A stretch of 13,381 nucleotides of DNA from an uncultured Rhodoluna sp. (GTDB taxonomy: Bacteria; Actinomycetota; Actinomycetes; Actinomycetales; Microbacteriaceae). Location: NCBI GenBank assembly GCA_937898095.1, contig CALDKR010000031.1:1-13381 (forward strand). Direction: 5' to 3'. The notes below the pieces were generated by a model, which saw nothing but the letters and a program-made list of their open reading frames with translations, was not told the DNA's origin and did no database searches. This document shows positions 5,737 to 13,381 of the stretch, piece after piece (within the stretch, counting starts at the first letter, position 1; the number at the start of each line of letters is the position of its first letter). The position numbers and the translations under genes were made by a program.

Positions 5737-7242
5737 ATGACTTCACATGATCCATTTGGCTTTGTTGGCCTGACCTACGACGATGTTTTGCTGCTGCCAG
5801 GTGAATCAAATGTGGTTCCTTCGGGCGTTAACACCAAGACCCGCATCACCAAGCGCATCGAAATCAACGTGCCGCTGCTTTCATCTGCGATGGACACCGT
5901 GACCGAAGCCCGCTTGGCAATCGCAATGGCCCGCCAGGGTGGAATCGGCGTTCTGCACCGCAATCTTTCACTTGACCGTCAGGCATCAGAGGTTGACCTA
6001 GTCAAGCGCTCAGAAGCCGGCATGATCACTCACCCGGTCACCACAACCCCACTGGCAAACATCCAAGAAGTCGACGAGCTATGCGCTCGCTACCGCGTTT
6101 CGGGTCTGCCAGTTGTTGACGAAGACGACAAGTTGGTCGGCATTGTGACCAACCGCGACATGCGCTTTGTGCTTGATGTTCAGCGCACCACAACTTTGGT
6201 CAAAGACGTCATGACCCCTATGCCTCTTATTACCGCTCCAGTTGGCGTCAAGCCAGAAGAGGCGATTGCGATTTTTGCTCAGCACCGCATTGAGAAGCTG
6301 CCAATCATCGACGGCAACGGCAAACTTCGCGGCCTAATCACAGTCAAAGACTTTGACAAGAGCGAGAAATATCCGATGGCTTCTAAAGACGCCTCAGGCC
6401 GCTTGCTGGTTGCAGCTGCCGTTGGTGTTGGTCAAGATGCCTGGGAGCGTTCAATGGCGCTGATTGACGCAGGCGTTGACATTCTTGTTGTTGACACAGC
6501 GCACGGTCACAACCGCGCGGTTCTCGAAATGATCTCGAAGCTTAAAGCCGAGCCATTTGCTCGCAACGTTGACGTTATCGGCGGAAACGTGGCAACCCGC
6601 GAGGGCGCACAGGCACTGGTTGAGGCAGGCGCCGACGGCGTCAAGGTTGGCGTTGGCCCGGGCTCAATCTGCACCACTCGCGTAGTGGCCGGAGTTGGCG
6701 TGCCGCAAATCACAGCGGTTTATGAGGCGTCACTTGCTGCGCGACCAGCTGGCGTTCCGGTCATCGCCGACGGCGGTTTGCAATACTCTGGCGACATTCC
6801 AAAGGCACTTGTTGCTGGTGCAAACGCAGTGATGCTTGGCTCTTTGCTAGCCGGAACCGATGAGGCACCAGGCGACATCACTTTTGTTGGCGGCAAGCAG
6901 TTCAAGACATATCGCGGAATGGGTTCACTAGGTGCAATGCAATCTCGTGGCCAGGCACAGTCATATTCAAAAGACCGCTATTTTCAAGACGACGTTCTTC
7001 GCGAAGACAAGTTGGTGCCAGAAGGCATCGAAGGTCGAGTTCCTTATCGCGGATCGGTTGCATCGGTTGCTCACCAGCTCATCGGTGGCCTTCGCGCATC
7101 AATGGGCTATGTCGGCGCAGAGACAATTCCTGAACTTCAAGAAAAGGGCAAGTTTGTTCGCATCACTGCAGCTGGCCTAAAAGAGAGCCACCCGCACGAC
7201 ATTCAGATGACCGTCGAAGCGCCAAACTACGGAACCCGCTAA
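5737..7242 (+). CDS. guaB: IMP dehydrogenase GuaB
   Basis: Catalyses NAD-dependent oxidation of IMP to XMP, the committed step of guanine nucleotide synthesis, in the cytoplasm. The 501 residues are the normal length. The barrel begins with LTYDDVLLLPGESNV and contains LSSAMDTVTEARLAIAMA. Two CBS domains are inserted at roughly 98-215 (SGLPVVDEDDKLVGIVTNRD, then KLPIIDGNGKLRGLITVKD). The catalytic loop GVGPGSICTTR carries the nucleophile Cys312. IADGGLQYSGDIPKAL and MLGSLLAG follow, then the mobile flap with SRGQAQSYSKDRYF, and GYVGAETIPEL near the end. The ATG at 5737 was chosen because GAGG lies six bases upstream; an in-frame TTG at 5704 would add 11 unrelated residues and overlap the candidate -10 box. 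It is the first gene of the rightward run that later contains guaA. Confidence 0.97.
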   Translation: MTSHDPFGFVGLTYDDVLLLPGESNVVPSGVNTKTRITKRIEINVPLLSSAMDTVTEARLAIAMARQGGIGVLHRNLSLDRQASEVDLVKRSEAGMITHPVTTTPLANIQEVDELCARYRVSGLPVVDEDDKLVGIVTNRDMRFVLDVQRTTTLVKDVMTPMPLITAPVGVKPEEAIAIFAQHRIEKLPIIDGNGKLRGLITVKDFDKSEKYPMASKDASGRLLVAAAVGVGQDAWERSMALIDAGVDILVVDTAHGHNRAVLEMISKLKAEPFARNVDVIGGNVATREGAQALVEAGADGVKVGVGPGSICTTRVVAGVGVPQITAVYEASLAARPAGVPVIADGGLQYSGDIPKALVAGANAVMLGSLLAGTDEAPGDITFVGGKQFKTYRGMGSLGAMQSRGQAQSYSKDRYFQDDVLREDKLVPEGIEGRVPYRGSVASVAHQLIGGLRASMGYVGAETIPELQEKGKFVRITAAGLKESHPHDIQMTVEAPNYGTR

Positions 7243-7265
7243 GCCGCCGGCTAGCAATATTTTTT
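7238..7265 (+). terminator. Terminator-like hairpin at the guaB stop codon
   Basis: GCTAAGCC (7238-7245, containing the TAA stop) pairs with GGCTAGC (7249-7255) as seven base pairs with one bulged A and loop GCC. AATATTTTTT runs to 7265. The guaB3 ribosome binding site AGGGGA (7266-7271) starts at the next base. The layout fits a partial terminator that lowers expression beyond guaB. The bulge and the translated left arm probably weaken it. Confidence 0.45.
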
Positions 7266-7276
7266 AGGGGATACAC

Positions 7277-8395
7277 ATGACTGAAATCGAAATCGGTCGC
7301 GGAAAACGCGGAACTCGCGCATGGGCATTCGACGACATCGCAATCGTGCCTTCGCGCCGCACTCGTGACCCGCAAGATGTCTCAACTGCTTGGAACATCG
7401 ATGCATACCGTTTTGATTTGCCAGTTTTGGCAGCCCCTATGGACAGCGCTGTTTCACCAGAAACCGCGATTGCAATCGGCAAGTTGGGTGGCTTGGGAGT
7501 TCTTGACCTTGAAGGTCTATGGACCCGCTATGAAGACCCCACAAAGCAGCTTGAAGAAATCTCAAAGCTCTCGGGCTCAGAGGCAACGCGTCGTCTGCAA
7601 CAGATTTATGCAGAGCCAATCAAGGCCGAGTTGATTCGCGACCGCATCGCACAGATTCGCGCAGCAGGAGTGACTGTTGCCGGCGCGCTTTCACCCCAGC
7701 GCGCTGCTGAGTTCAGCGACACTGTGATCAAGGCCGGCGTCGACCTGTTCGTCATTCGCGGAACCACCGTTTCAGCTGAGCACGTTTCAAAAACCCACGA
7801 GCCACTAAACCTCAAAGAGTTCATCTACAAACTTGATGTTCCCGTGATCGTCGGTGGCGCAGCGACCTACACCGCCGCGCTTCACCTGATGCGCACCGGT
7901 GCTGCCGGAGTTCTCGTTGGTTTTGGTGGCGGCGCTGCATCAACCACCCGCAAGGTTTTAGGCATTCACGCACCGATGGCAACAGCAGTTGCCGATGTTG
8001 CCGGCGCTCGCCGTGACTACATGGATGAATCAGGTGGCCGCTATGTTCACGTGATTGCAGATGGCGGACTCGGAACATCAGGCGACATCGTTAAGGCAAT
8101 TTCATGTGGCGCTGACGCCGTGATGCTGGGTTCAGTTTTGGCTCGTGCCGAAGAAGCACCTGGTCGCGGTTGGCACTGGGGCCAAGAGGCCGTCAACAAC
8201 CAGTTGCCACGCGGCAACCGCGTCGAGGTCGGAACCAGCGGAACCCTTGAGCAAATTTTGCTAGGCCCTGCGACTATGGCTAGCGGCGAGACCAACCTAA
8301 TTGGCGCGTTGCGTCGAGCAATGGCAACCACTGGATATTCAGACCTCAAAGAGTTTCAGCGCGTTGAGGTTGTCGTTGCGCCGTATCACAGCTAG
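7277..8395 (+). CDS. guaB3: GuaB3-family IMP dehydrogenase-related protein
   Basis: A 372-residue relative of GuaB without CBS domains, matching the GuaB3 family common in actinobacteria. Its role there is unsettled. It shares the barrel landmarks AFDDIAIVPSRRTRDP, LAAPMDSAVSPETAIAIG, VIADGGLGTSGDIVKAISCGADAVMLGS, and the end LIGALRRAMATTGYSDLKEFQRVEV. In the loop aligning with GuaB GPGSICTTR it reads GGGAASTTR, so Ser222 stands where the nucleophilic Cys would be. The GuaB flap (SRGQAQSY...RYF) has no counterpart. This argues against the usual covalent IMPDH mechanism, though Ser or other residues in this loop appear usual for actinobacterial GuaB3. The ATG at 7277 has AGGGGA five bases upstream. 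It follows guaB by 34 bases, with the terminator-like hairpin between them. Confidence 0.93.
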   Translation: MTEIEIGRGKRGTRAWAFDDIAIVPSRRTRDPQDVSTAWNIDAYRFDLPVLAAPMDSAVSPETAIAIGKLGGLGVLDLEGLWTRYEDPTKQLEEISKLSGSEATRRLQQIYAEPIKAELIRDRIAQIRAAGVTVAGALSPQRAAEFSDTVIKAGVDLFVIRGTTVSAEHVSKTHEPLNLKEFIYKLDVPVIVGGAATYTAALHLMRTGAAGVLVGFGGGAASTTRKVLGIHAPMATAVADVAGARRDYMDESGGRYVHVIADGGLGTSGDIVKAISCGADAVMLGSVLARAEEAPGRGWHWGQEAVNNQLPRGNRVEVGTSGTLEQILLGPATMASGETNLIGALRRAMATTGYSDLKEFQRVEVVVAPYHS

Positions 8396-8416
8396 TTGGC
8401 GGCAAGACCAAAACCG

Positions 8417-9163
8417 ATGACCTCACCAAGCTTTTGGCAAGTAGCTTTTAGACCTCGATGGATTGCGGCATTCTTTTTGTCACTGCTCATCGCAGCTGGC
8501 TTGGGCGCTCTGGCGCAGTGGCAACTTGAACGGTCATATGTTCCACCTGAGACCACGACCACAAAAATCGATGGCGTCACCAAATCGCTGCAGCTCGATC
8601 AATCGCAGGCATACCTGATTTCTGACCGCATGCAACACGGCAAATCGGGCTATTGGTTGGTCTCGAATGCCAAAGACAAAAACGGCAAGAATTTCACCGT
8701 CGCTCTCGCTTGGACCGAATCGCTAGAGACCGCCGAACAGGCGCGAACCGACTTGATGAATGCAATGTCCGCCCAAGCGTTTTTGCCGACCAAGCTTTAT
8801 CGCATCGATTCAGAAGCCCCGGTTTCAATTGGTGACTCGAGCAGGCCATATCTGTTGGGTGCGCTTTCAATGGCTCAAATGATCAACCTTTATTCACCTG
8901 ACGCGCCTATCAACGCCGACCCGCATGCTTGGGTGGCTGGCAGTCAGGCAAAGGGCGGAATGCTTTTTATGCATGCCGGAATGGAACCAATCGAGTTGGC
9001 ATACACCGACCCAGGTGCAATCAACTGGCTGACCGCCTTCTATGCCCTTGAGTGGACAATCTTTGCGGGATTCGCAATTTTTCTTTGGTGGCGATTGGTT
9101 CGTGACACCCAGATTCGCGAGCAAGCCGGCCCAAATGGCGAGTCTGAGGCAAAGGTAAACTAG
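8417..9163 (+). CDS. SURF1-family membrane protein, probable cytochrome oxidase biogenesis factor
   Basis: SURF1/Shy1 proteins help assemble the haem-copper oxidase centre of cytochrome c oxidase. The predicted 248 residues have the family layout. One membrane segment lies near the start (about 15-34), followed by WQLER (35-39), like the SURF1 G-x-WQ-x-x-R signature. A long extracytoplasmic part includes GYWLVSNAKDKNGKNFTVALAWTES, and a second membrane segment near 205-226 lies in INWLTAFYALEWTIFAGFAIF. A short charged cytoplasmic tail ends the protein. An in-frame TTG at 8396 directly follows the guaB3 stop but has no ribosome binding site. The ATG at 8417 places the first membrane segment as expected and has a weak GGCGGCAAG upstream. 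Divergence is high, so the family call is likely rather than certain. Confidence 0.75.
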   Translation: MTSPSFWQVAFRPRWIAAFFLSLLIAAGLGALAQWQLERSYVPPETTTTKIDGVTKSLQLDQSQAYLISDRMQHGKSGYWLVSNAKDKNGKNFTVALAWTESLETAEQARTDLMNAMSAQAFLPTKLYRIDSEAPVSIGDSSRPYLLGALSMAQMINLYSPDAPINADPHAWVAGSQAKGGMLFMHAGMEPIELAYTDPGAINWLTAFYALEWTIFAGFAIFLWWRLVRDTQIREQAGPNGESEAKVN

Positions 9164-9167
9164 TCAG

Positions 9168-9632
9168 ATGCCAGCCACCCCAGAAAACCAATCAAGCACT
9201 GCCGTCGAGGCTCAAATTGAGTCGGTGCGCTCGACACTGAAATTCTTCAGAGTCACTTCATATGTCACCGGAATCGTTTTGCTTTTGGTGATGGCGCTTT
9301 TTATTTTGCGCCGCGGCGTTGGTTATGAACTTTGGGCATTTGGCCCCAACGGAATCGTCTCAGCCGAACCGTTCTTTGAAGACAAATCTCTAATGCCGCT
9401 GACTGGCTTGAGCTTGACCATGGCAATTTTGATCGTGCACGGCTGGCTCTATGTTGCCTATCTATTTGGCGATTTCAGACTCTGGACACTGCTTCGCTGG
9501 AGCTTCTGGCGCTTCTTGGTTATCGCGGCCGGCGGCGTTGTTCCTTTTCTTTCATTCTTCACTGAGCGTCACTTCACCAAAATCGCACGAGCAGACCTAG
9601 CTCAACTTGAAAAGGCAGGCAAGGCCAACTAA
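9168..9632 (+). CDS. DUF3817-family integral membrane protein
   Basis: A 154-residue protein with about three membrane segments (roughly 29-47, 79-100 and 112-131), a hydrophilic start, and a charged tail ending in a short helix-like AQLEKAGKAN. FFRVTSYVTGIVLLLVMALF and the HGWLYVAYL stretch in the second segment match the DUF3817 pattern as I recall it. The function of this family is unknown. The ATG lies four bases after the SURF1 stop, with AAAGG upstream inside the SURF1 gene. The TAA overlaps the guaA ATG by one base (TAATG). Such tight packing implies co-translation with guaA. There are no catalytic-looking motifs. Confidence 0.75.
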   Translation: MPATPENQSSTAVEAQIESVRSTLKFFRVTSYVTGIVLLLVMALFILRRGVGYELWAFGPNGIVSAEPFFEDKSLMPLTGLSLTMAILIVHGWLYVAYLFGDFRLWTLLRWSFWRFLVIAAGGVVPFLSFFTERHFTKIARADLAQLEKAGKAN

Positions 9633-11209
9633 TGAGTTCAAATCAAAACACCGCAGCCCGCCCGGTTCTAGTTGTCGACTTTGGTGCGCAATATGCCCAG
9701 CTGATCGCCCGTCGTGTGCGCGAAGCATCGGTCTATTCAGAAATCGTTCACCACAATGTGACCGCAGCCGAAGTTGCTGCTAAAAACCCGCTGGCAATCA
9801 TTTTGTCGGGTGGCCCATCATCGGTTTATGAGGCCGGCTCGCCACAGCTTGACCCAGCAATCCTCGAGCTCGGTGTTCCAGTTTTGGGCATTTGCTATGG
9901 CTTTCAAACTTTGGCAAAAGCCCTGGGCGGCCGCGTTGACGCAACCGGCAAGCGCGAATATGGCGCGACTGACCTGGTGGTCAAGGCCGGTGGCCAGATT
10001 CTTGACGGTCAACCCGAAAACCAAATTTGCTGGATGAGCCACGGCGACCAAGTTGTTGCTGCACCCGAGGGCTTTGAGGTTTTGGCATCGACCGAAACCA
10101 CCCCGGTGGCCGCTTTTGCGAACCGCGAAAAGAAGATTTATGGCGTGCAGTGGCACCCAGAAGTGAAGCACTCTGAGTTCGGCCAAAATGTGCTCGAGAA
10201 CTTCTTGCACAAGGCGGCAGCGATTCCGGCCGACTGGAACTCGGGCAACGTTATCGCCGAGCAGGTCGAAAAAATCCGTGCTCAGGTTGGCAACGACCGC
10301 GTGATTTGCGGTCTTTCTGGAGGTGTTGATTCAGCAGTTGCGGCAGCACTGGTTCACAAGGCTGTCGGTGACCAATTGGTTTGCGTTTTTGTGAACCACG
10401 GATTGCTTCGCGAGGGTGAGGCTGAGCAGGTCGAGCGCGACTATGTTGCCGCCACCGGAATTCGCTTGGTTGTTGTTGACGCCGAGCAAAAGTTCTTAGA
10501 TGCACTGGCTGGCGTGAGCGACCCTGAGACCAAGCGAAAGATTATTGGTCGCGAATTCATTCGCACCTTCGAAGAAGCTCAGGCTGCATTGATCGAAGAA
10601 TCAAAGGCCGACAACCGTCCAATTAAATTCTTGGTTCAGGGCACTCTTTATCCGGATGTCGTTGAATCTGGTGGCGGTGCAACCGCCGGCATCAAGAGCC
10701 ACCACAATGTTGGCGGCTTGCCAGACGACCTTGAGTTCGAGCTAATCGAGCCGCTGCGCACCTTGTTCAAAGATGAGGTTCGCGCGATTGGTGCTGAGCT
10801 GGGTCTGCCTCACGAAATTGTTCAGCGACAGCCATTCCCTGGCCCAGGCCTGGGCATTCGCATCTTGGGTGAAATCAACAAAGAGCGGCTCGATTTGCTT
10901 CGCAAGGCTGACGCAATTGTGCGCGCTGAGCTAACCGCTGCTGGCCTTGATGCTGAGATTTGGCAGTGCCCGGTTGTGCTTTTGGCCGATGTTCGCTCAG
11001 TTGGCGTGCAGGGCGATGGCCGCACCTATGGCCACCCGATTGTGCTTCGTCCGGTTTCATCTGAAGATGCAATGACAGCCGACTGGACCCGCCTGCCTTA
11101 TGACGTGCTGGCCAAGATTTCGAACCGCATCACCAATGAGGTTGCTGGCGTGAACCGAGTGGTTCTCGACGTGACCTCAAAGCCACCTGGCACTATCGAA
11201 TGGGAATAA
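9632..11209 (+). CDS. guaA: GMP synthase (glutamine-hydrolysing) GuaA
   Basis: Converts XMP to GMP using ATP and ammonia from glutamine, in the cytoplasm. The 525 residues are full length. The N-terminal class I glutamine amidotransferase has Cys88 in GICYGFQTL and His175 and Glu177 in VQWHPEVKHSE, the complete triad. The ATP pyrophosphatase domain has the P-loop SGGVDS (229-234). The C-terminal dimerisation part includes RQPFPGPGLGIRILGE, QGDGRTYGHPIVLRPVSSEDAMTADW, and ends in KPPGTIEWE as in other GuaA proteins. It starts one base into the preceding stop (TAATG) and overlaps the next gene by ten bases. With GuaB it completes the IMP-to-GMP route within this gene run. Confidence 0.97.
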   Translation: MSSNQNTAARPVLVVDFGAQYAQLIARRVREASVYSEIVHHNVTAAEVAAKNPLAIILSGGPSSVYEAGSPQLDPAILELGVPVLGICYGFQTLAKALGGRVDATGKREYGATDLVVKAGGQILDGQPENQICWMSHGDQVVAAPEGFEVLASTETTPVAAFANREKKIYGVQWHPEVKHSEFGQNVLENFLHKAAAIPADWNSGNVIAEQVEKIRAQVGNDRVICGLSGGVDSAVAAALVHKAVGDQLVCVFVNHGLLREGEAEQVERDYVAATGIRLVVVDAEQKFLDALAGVSDPETKRKIIGREFIRTFEEAQAALIEESKADNRPIKFLVQGTLYPDVVESGGGATAGIKSHHNVGGLPDDLEFELIEPLRTLFKDEVRAIGAELGLPHEIVQRQPFPGPGLGIRILGEINKERLDLLRKADAIVRAELTAAGLDAEIWQCPVVLLADVRSVGVQGDGRTYGHPIVLRPVSSEDAMTADWTRLPYDVLAKISNRITNEVAGVNRVVLDVTSKPPGTIEWE

Positions 11210-12087
11210 CGGTTGTCGGCCACAGAGGCGCATCTGGTTATCGACCAGAAAACACCCTTGAGGCCTTCGAGCTTGCGTTTGCTCAGGGGGCTGACGCAAT
11301 CGAGCTCGACCTGGTGCCAACCAAAGATGGCCAACTGATTATTAGGCACGAACCCGCGCTAAATGGCACCACCAACATTTCAAAAATCAACCGGTATGCC
11401 GACCGACGCAGCACGCTCGAATTTGACGGTGAGCAATTTCACGATTGGTTCAGTCACGAGTTCACCGCCTCAGAAATCAGTGAACTTCGAGCACGCGAAC
11501 GCCTGCCCGATCTTCGCCCAGGCAGCGCCAAGTTTGACGGCGAGTTTGCGATCCCGACGCTAGGCGATTTGCTTGACGCCCAGTTCATTGACGGCAAAAC
11601 CGTGATCCTTGAAATCAAGCACGGTGCCGAATTTGCAACAGCGATGATTCCGATGGTCAGCATCCTGAGTCGCACACTCAGCGAAAGCGATTGGCAATCG
11701 CGCGGAGTGAAATTAATCATCGAGAGTTTCGACCTCAAGACCCTGCTGCAGGCAAAGCGCGTGTTGGGCAACATTGCCGAATATTTCTTTTTGCTTGAAC
11801 CGCGCCGGATTTCTGCGCAAGACCTGGCCGAGTGGGCGAGCAATTTCGAGGGCATCAGCGTGCACACCTCGATGGTTCTTGGCGATAACGAGACCTTCGT
11901 CGACGGCAAGCGTTTAGTTGATGCAGCACACACTGCCGGTCTGCAGATTTACACGTATACCGCGAGGGTTGAAGACGCTGAAAACAGTTTCGAGGAGTAT
12001 TACGCGAACCTGATTTATAGCGGTGTCGACGGCATTTTTGCCGACCAGCCCGACTTGCTTCACGAAGTTGTCGCAGGGCTTGCCTAG
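11200..12087 (+). CDS. Glycerophosphodiester phosphodiesterase family protein
   Basis: Members of this family split glycerophosphodiesters into glycerol 3-phosphate and an alcohol. The 295 residues start at once with the GDPD barrel: VVGHRGASGYRPENTLEAF holds His8-Arg9 and Glu17, IELDL holds Glu35 and Asp37, and IIRHE holds His50. These are the usual catalytic and metal-binding positions. DGEFAIPTLGDLL, KTVILEIKHG, GLQIYTYTAR and the closing GIFADQPDLL fit the family. There is no signal peptide or membrane segment, so it should act in the cytoplasm, probably in phospholipid turnover and phosphate or glycerol recovery. The ATG lies within the last codons of guaA (10-base overlap) with no clear ribosome binding site, implying translational coupling. 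The exact substrate is unknown. Confidence 0.9.
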   Translation: MGITVVGHRGASGYRPENTLEAFELAFAQGADAIELDLVPTKDGQLIIRHEPALNGTTNISKINRYADRRSTLEFDGEQFHDWFSHEFTASEISELRARERLPDLRPGSAKFDGEFAIPTLGDLLDAQFIDGKTVILEIKHGAEFATAMIPMVSILSRTLSESDWQSRGVKLIIESFDLKTLLQAKRVLGNIAEYFFLLEPRRISAQDLAEWASNFEGISVHTSMVLGDNETFVDGKRLVDAAHTAGLQIYTYTARVEDAENSFEEYYANLIYSGVDGIFADQPDLLHEVVAGLA

Positions 12088-12099
12088 GATTAGCGAGTT

Positions 12100-13381
12100 A
12101 TGACCGAACTAGATCTTTTTTCATCCACTTTTGGCGCCAGCGAGCGATTGCTCGAGGGGCTCAACCCGCAGCAAAAAGCGGCAGTTGAGCACCGCGGCCC
12201 GGCGCTGCTGATTGTGGCGGGTGCCGGTTCGGGCAAAACCCGAGTGCTAACTCACCGCATCGCTCACGTGCTGGCCAATCGCGAGGCTTGGCCTTCGCAG
12301 ATTTTGGCGATCACGTTCACCAACAAAGCCGCCGCTGAAATGCGCGAGCGAGTCAAGGCGCTGCTTGGCGAGAGCGCCGATGGCATGTGGATCAAGACTT
12401 TTCACTCTGCCTGTGTTTTGATTTTGCGTCGCGAGGCTGAGCGTCTTGGTCACGATGGCAACTTCACGATTTATGACTCGGGCGACAGCCGAGCGATTTT
12501 CAAACGCCTAATCAAAGATATGGGCGCCGATATTCACAAGCTCACTCCGGCTGGCGTGGCCTCGGTGATTTCGAATGCCAAAAACGAACTTGCCGACGCA
12601 GAATCATTCGCGCGCAATGCCGACCAAACCGATCCGGTCGCACGAATCATCGCCGAGATTTTCTTGCGCTATCAGCGAGAGTTGCAACGCAACAATGCCT
12701 TTGACTTTGATGACCTAATTAGCGAAACCGTTCACCTTTTCAGGGCTTTCCCTGATGTTGCTGCGCAATACCAGCGCAAGTTCCGCCACATTTTGGTTGA
12801 CGAGTATCAAGACACCAACCACGCGCAATACGCCTTGATTCAAGAATTGACTCGCCCCATTGACCAGGCGGTTGCAGCGGCGAATCCAGAGTTGATTGAT
12901 CCGCGCACGGGCGCGATTCCTGAGCCGGCGTCGCTGACTGTCGTGGGCGACTCTGACCAGTCGATTTATGCGTTCCGCGGGGCTGACATTCGGAACATTT
13001 CAGAGTTCGAAAAAGACTTTCCGGGTGCGCGCACCATTTTGCTCGAGCAAAACTATCGCTCAACTCAAAACATTTTGAGTGCGGCCAATGCCGTGATCTC
13101 AAACAACTTTGATCGCCCGGCAAAAAACCTTTGGACTGACTCTGGCGATGGCGAAAAAATCGTCGGATACACCGGTTATTCAGCACACGATGAGGCTCAG
13201 TTCATCGCCGATGAAATCAATCGCGTTCACCGCGAAGGCACTGATTATCGCGACATGGCCGTGATGTATCGAACCAACTCGCAGACCCGTGCACTTGAAG
13301 ATATTTTCATTCGATCAGCTATTCCGTATCGCGTTGTCGGGGGCACCAAGTTCTATGAGCGCCAAGAAATCAAAGACGCCA
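12100..13381 (+). CDS. pcrA: ATP-dependent DNA helicase PcrA/UvrD, 5' part (runs off the window)
   Basis: A superfamily 1A 3'-to-5' helicase for repair and replication-fork maintenance. Only the first 427 codons are present; the frame is still open at the edge. Motifs in order are the Q-motif LNPQQKAAVEH (21-31), Walker A AGAGSGKT with Lys46, Ia FTNKAAAEMRERV, Ib TFHSACVLILRR, Walker B/II LVDEYQDT with Asp234 and Glu235, III VGDSDQSIYAFRGADIRNI (Asp284), and IV LEQNYRSTQNIL. Between motifs II and III lies an extra stretch of about 22 residues (roughly 253-278, Pro- and Ala-rich) compared with Bacillus PcrA as I recall it. The ATG at 12100 is 12 bases after the phosphodiesterase stop, with a weak AGGA upstream. 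The 14 residues before the Q-motif are not distinctive. Confidence 0.92.
   Translation, partial: MTELDLFSSTFGASERLLEGLNPQQKAAVEHRGPALLIVAGAGSGKTRVLTHRIAHVLANREAWPSQILAITFTNKAAAEMRERVKALLGESADGMWIKTFHSACVLILRREAERLGHDGNFTIYDSGDSRAIFKRLIKDMGADIHKLTPAGVASVISNAKNELADAESFARNADQTDPVARIIAEIFLRYQRELQRNNAFDFDDLISETVHLFRAFPDVAAQYQRKFRHILVDEYQDTNHAQYALIQELTRPIDQAVAAANPELIDPRTGAIPEPASLTVVGDSDQSIYAFRGADIRNISEFEKDFPGARTILLEQNYRSTQNILSAANAVISNNFDRPAKNLWTDSGDGEKIVGYTGYSAHDEAQFIADEINRVHREGTDYRDMAVMYRTNSQTRALEDIFIRSAIPYRVVGGTKFYERQEIKDA

Noticed and set aside
8396..8416. SURF1-family gene starting at the TTG at 8396
   Set aside because: It follows the guaB3 stop directly without a recognisable ribosome binding site. 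The ATG at 8417 still includes the whole first membrane segment.
9818..10210. Open frame on the reverse strand opposite guaA
   Set aside because: It is antisense to the conserved glutamine amidotransferase domain and has no ribosome binding site or recognisable domain.
12740..13186. Long open frame on the reverse strand opposite pcrA
   Set aside because: It lies wholly inside the motif-rich pcrA coding frame, has no family features, and is rich in Arg, Gln, Ser and Cys as antisense frames often are.
1..13381. Mobile element, phage, CRISPR or defence system
   Set aside because: No transposase, integrase, repeat-spacer array, toxin-antitoxin pair or defence-type domain is visible, and all complete genes are recognisable metabolic, transport or membrane families.

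Overview
The window looks like a chromosomal segment of an actinobacterium. The best fit is a Microbacteriaceae-type organism with moderate GC, of the kind seen in small-genome freshwater lineages such as Luna/Rhodoluna/Aquiluna. The clues are the tandem guaB–guaB3 pair, the DUF3817 membrane protein directly before guaA, a SURF1-family gene in the same run, an actinobacterial-type PcrA, and very short gene spacing. GC was judged by eye at roughly 50-55% and not counted, so the lineage call is an inference.

Left part (1-5534): a complete ABC importer of the branched-chain amino acid (LivKHMGF, HAAT) family in an unusual layout. After an AT-rich, gene-free stretch with a candidate promoter, the solute-binding protein gene (285-1544) is read rightward on its own. 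Its codon use suggests strong expression. It converges, across a perfect 13-bp bidirectional terminator, on a leftward operon of permease livH, permease livM, ATPase livG and ATPase livF (5534-1662), with overlapping or nearly touching genes. The binding protein has no cysteine at all, so it cannot be a lipoprotein. The LivH permease carries an extra signal peptide plus an Ig-like/carboxypeptidase-regulatory-like domain of about 65 residues.

Middle (5535-5736): a divergent intergenic region with several short inverted repeats. In the livH leader there is a possible 17-codon reading frame whose stop overlaps the livH TTG start, and a small hairpin followed by a T-rich tract. Promoters for livH (leftward) and guaB (rightward) must lie here, but both candidates are weak.

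Right part (5737-13381, running off the edge): a rightward, tightly spaced gene run. It holds guaB (IMP dehydrogenase), guaB3 (IMPDH-related protein with Ser in place of the catalytic Cys), a SURF1-family membrane protein, a DUF3817 membrane protein, guaA (GMP synthase), a glycerophosphodiester phosphodiesterase and the 5' part of pcrA (DNA helicase). GuaB and GuaA perform IMP to XMP to GMP. The SURF1 gene points to cytochrome oxidase biogenesis and the DUF3817 gene has no known function. A terminator-like hairpin at the guaB stop codon may lower expression of the downstream genes.

I found no tRNA or rRNA gene, CRISPR array, insertion sequence, phage gene or recognised defence system. Most of the window is housekeeping. 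The points worth a second look are the non-lipidated binding protein paired with a permease carrying its own extracytoplasmic domain, the livH leader, and the GuaB3 active site.
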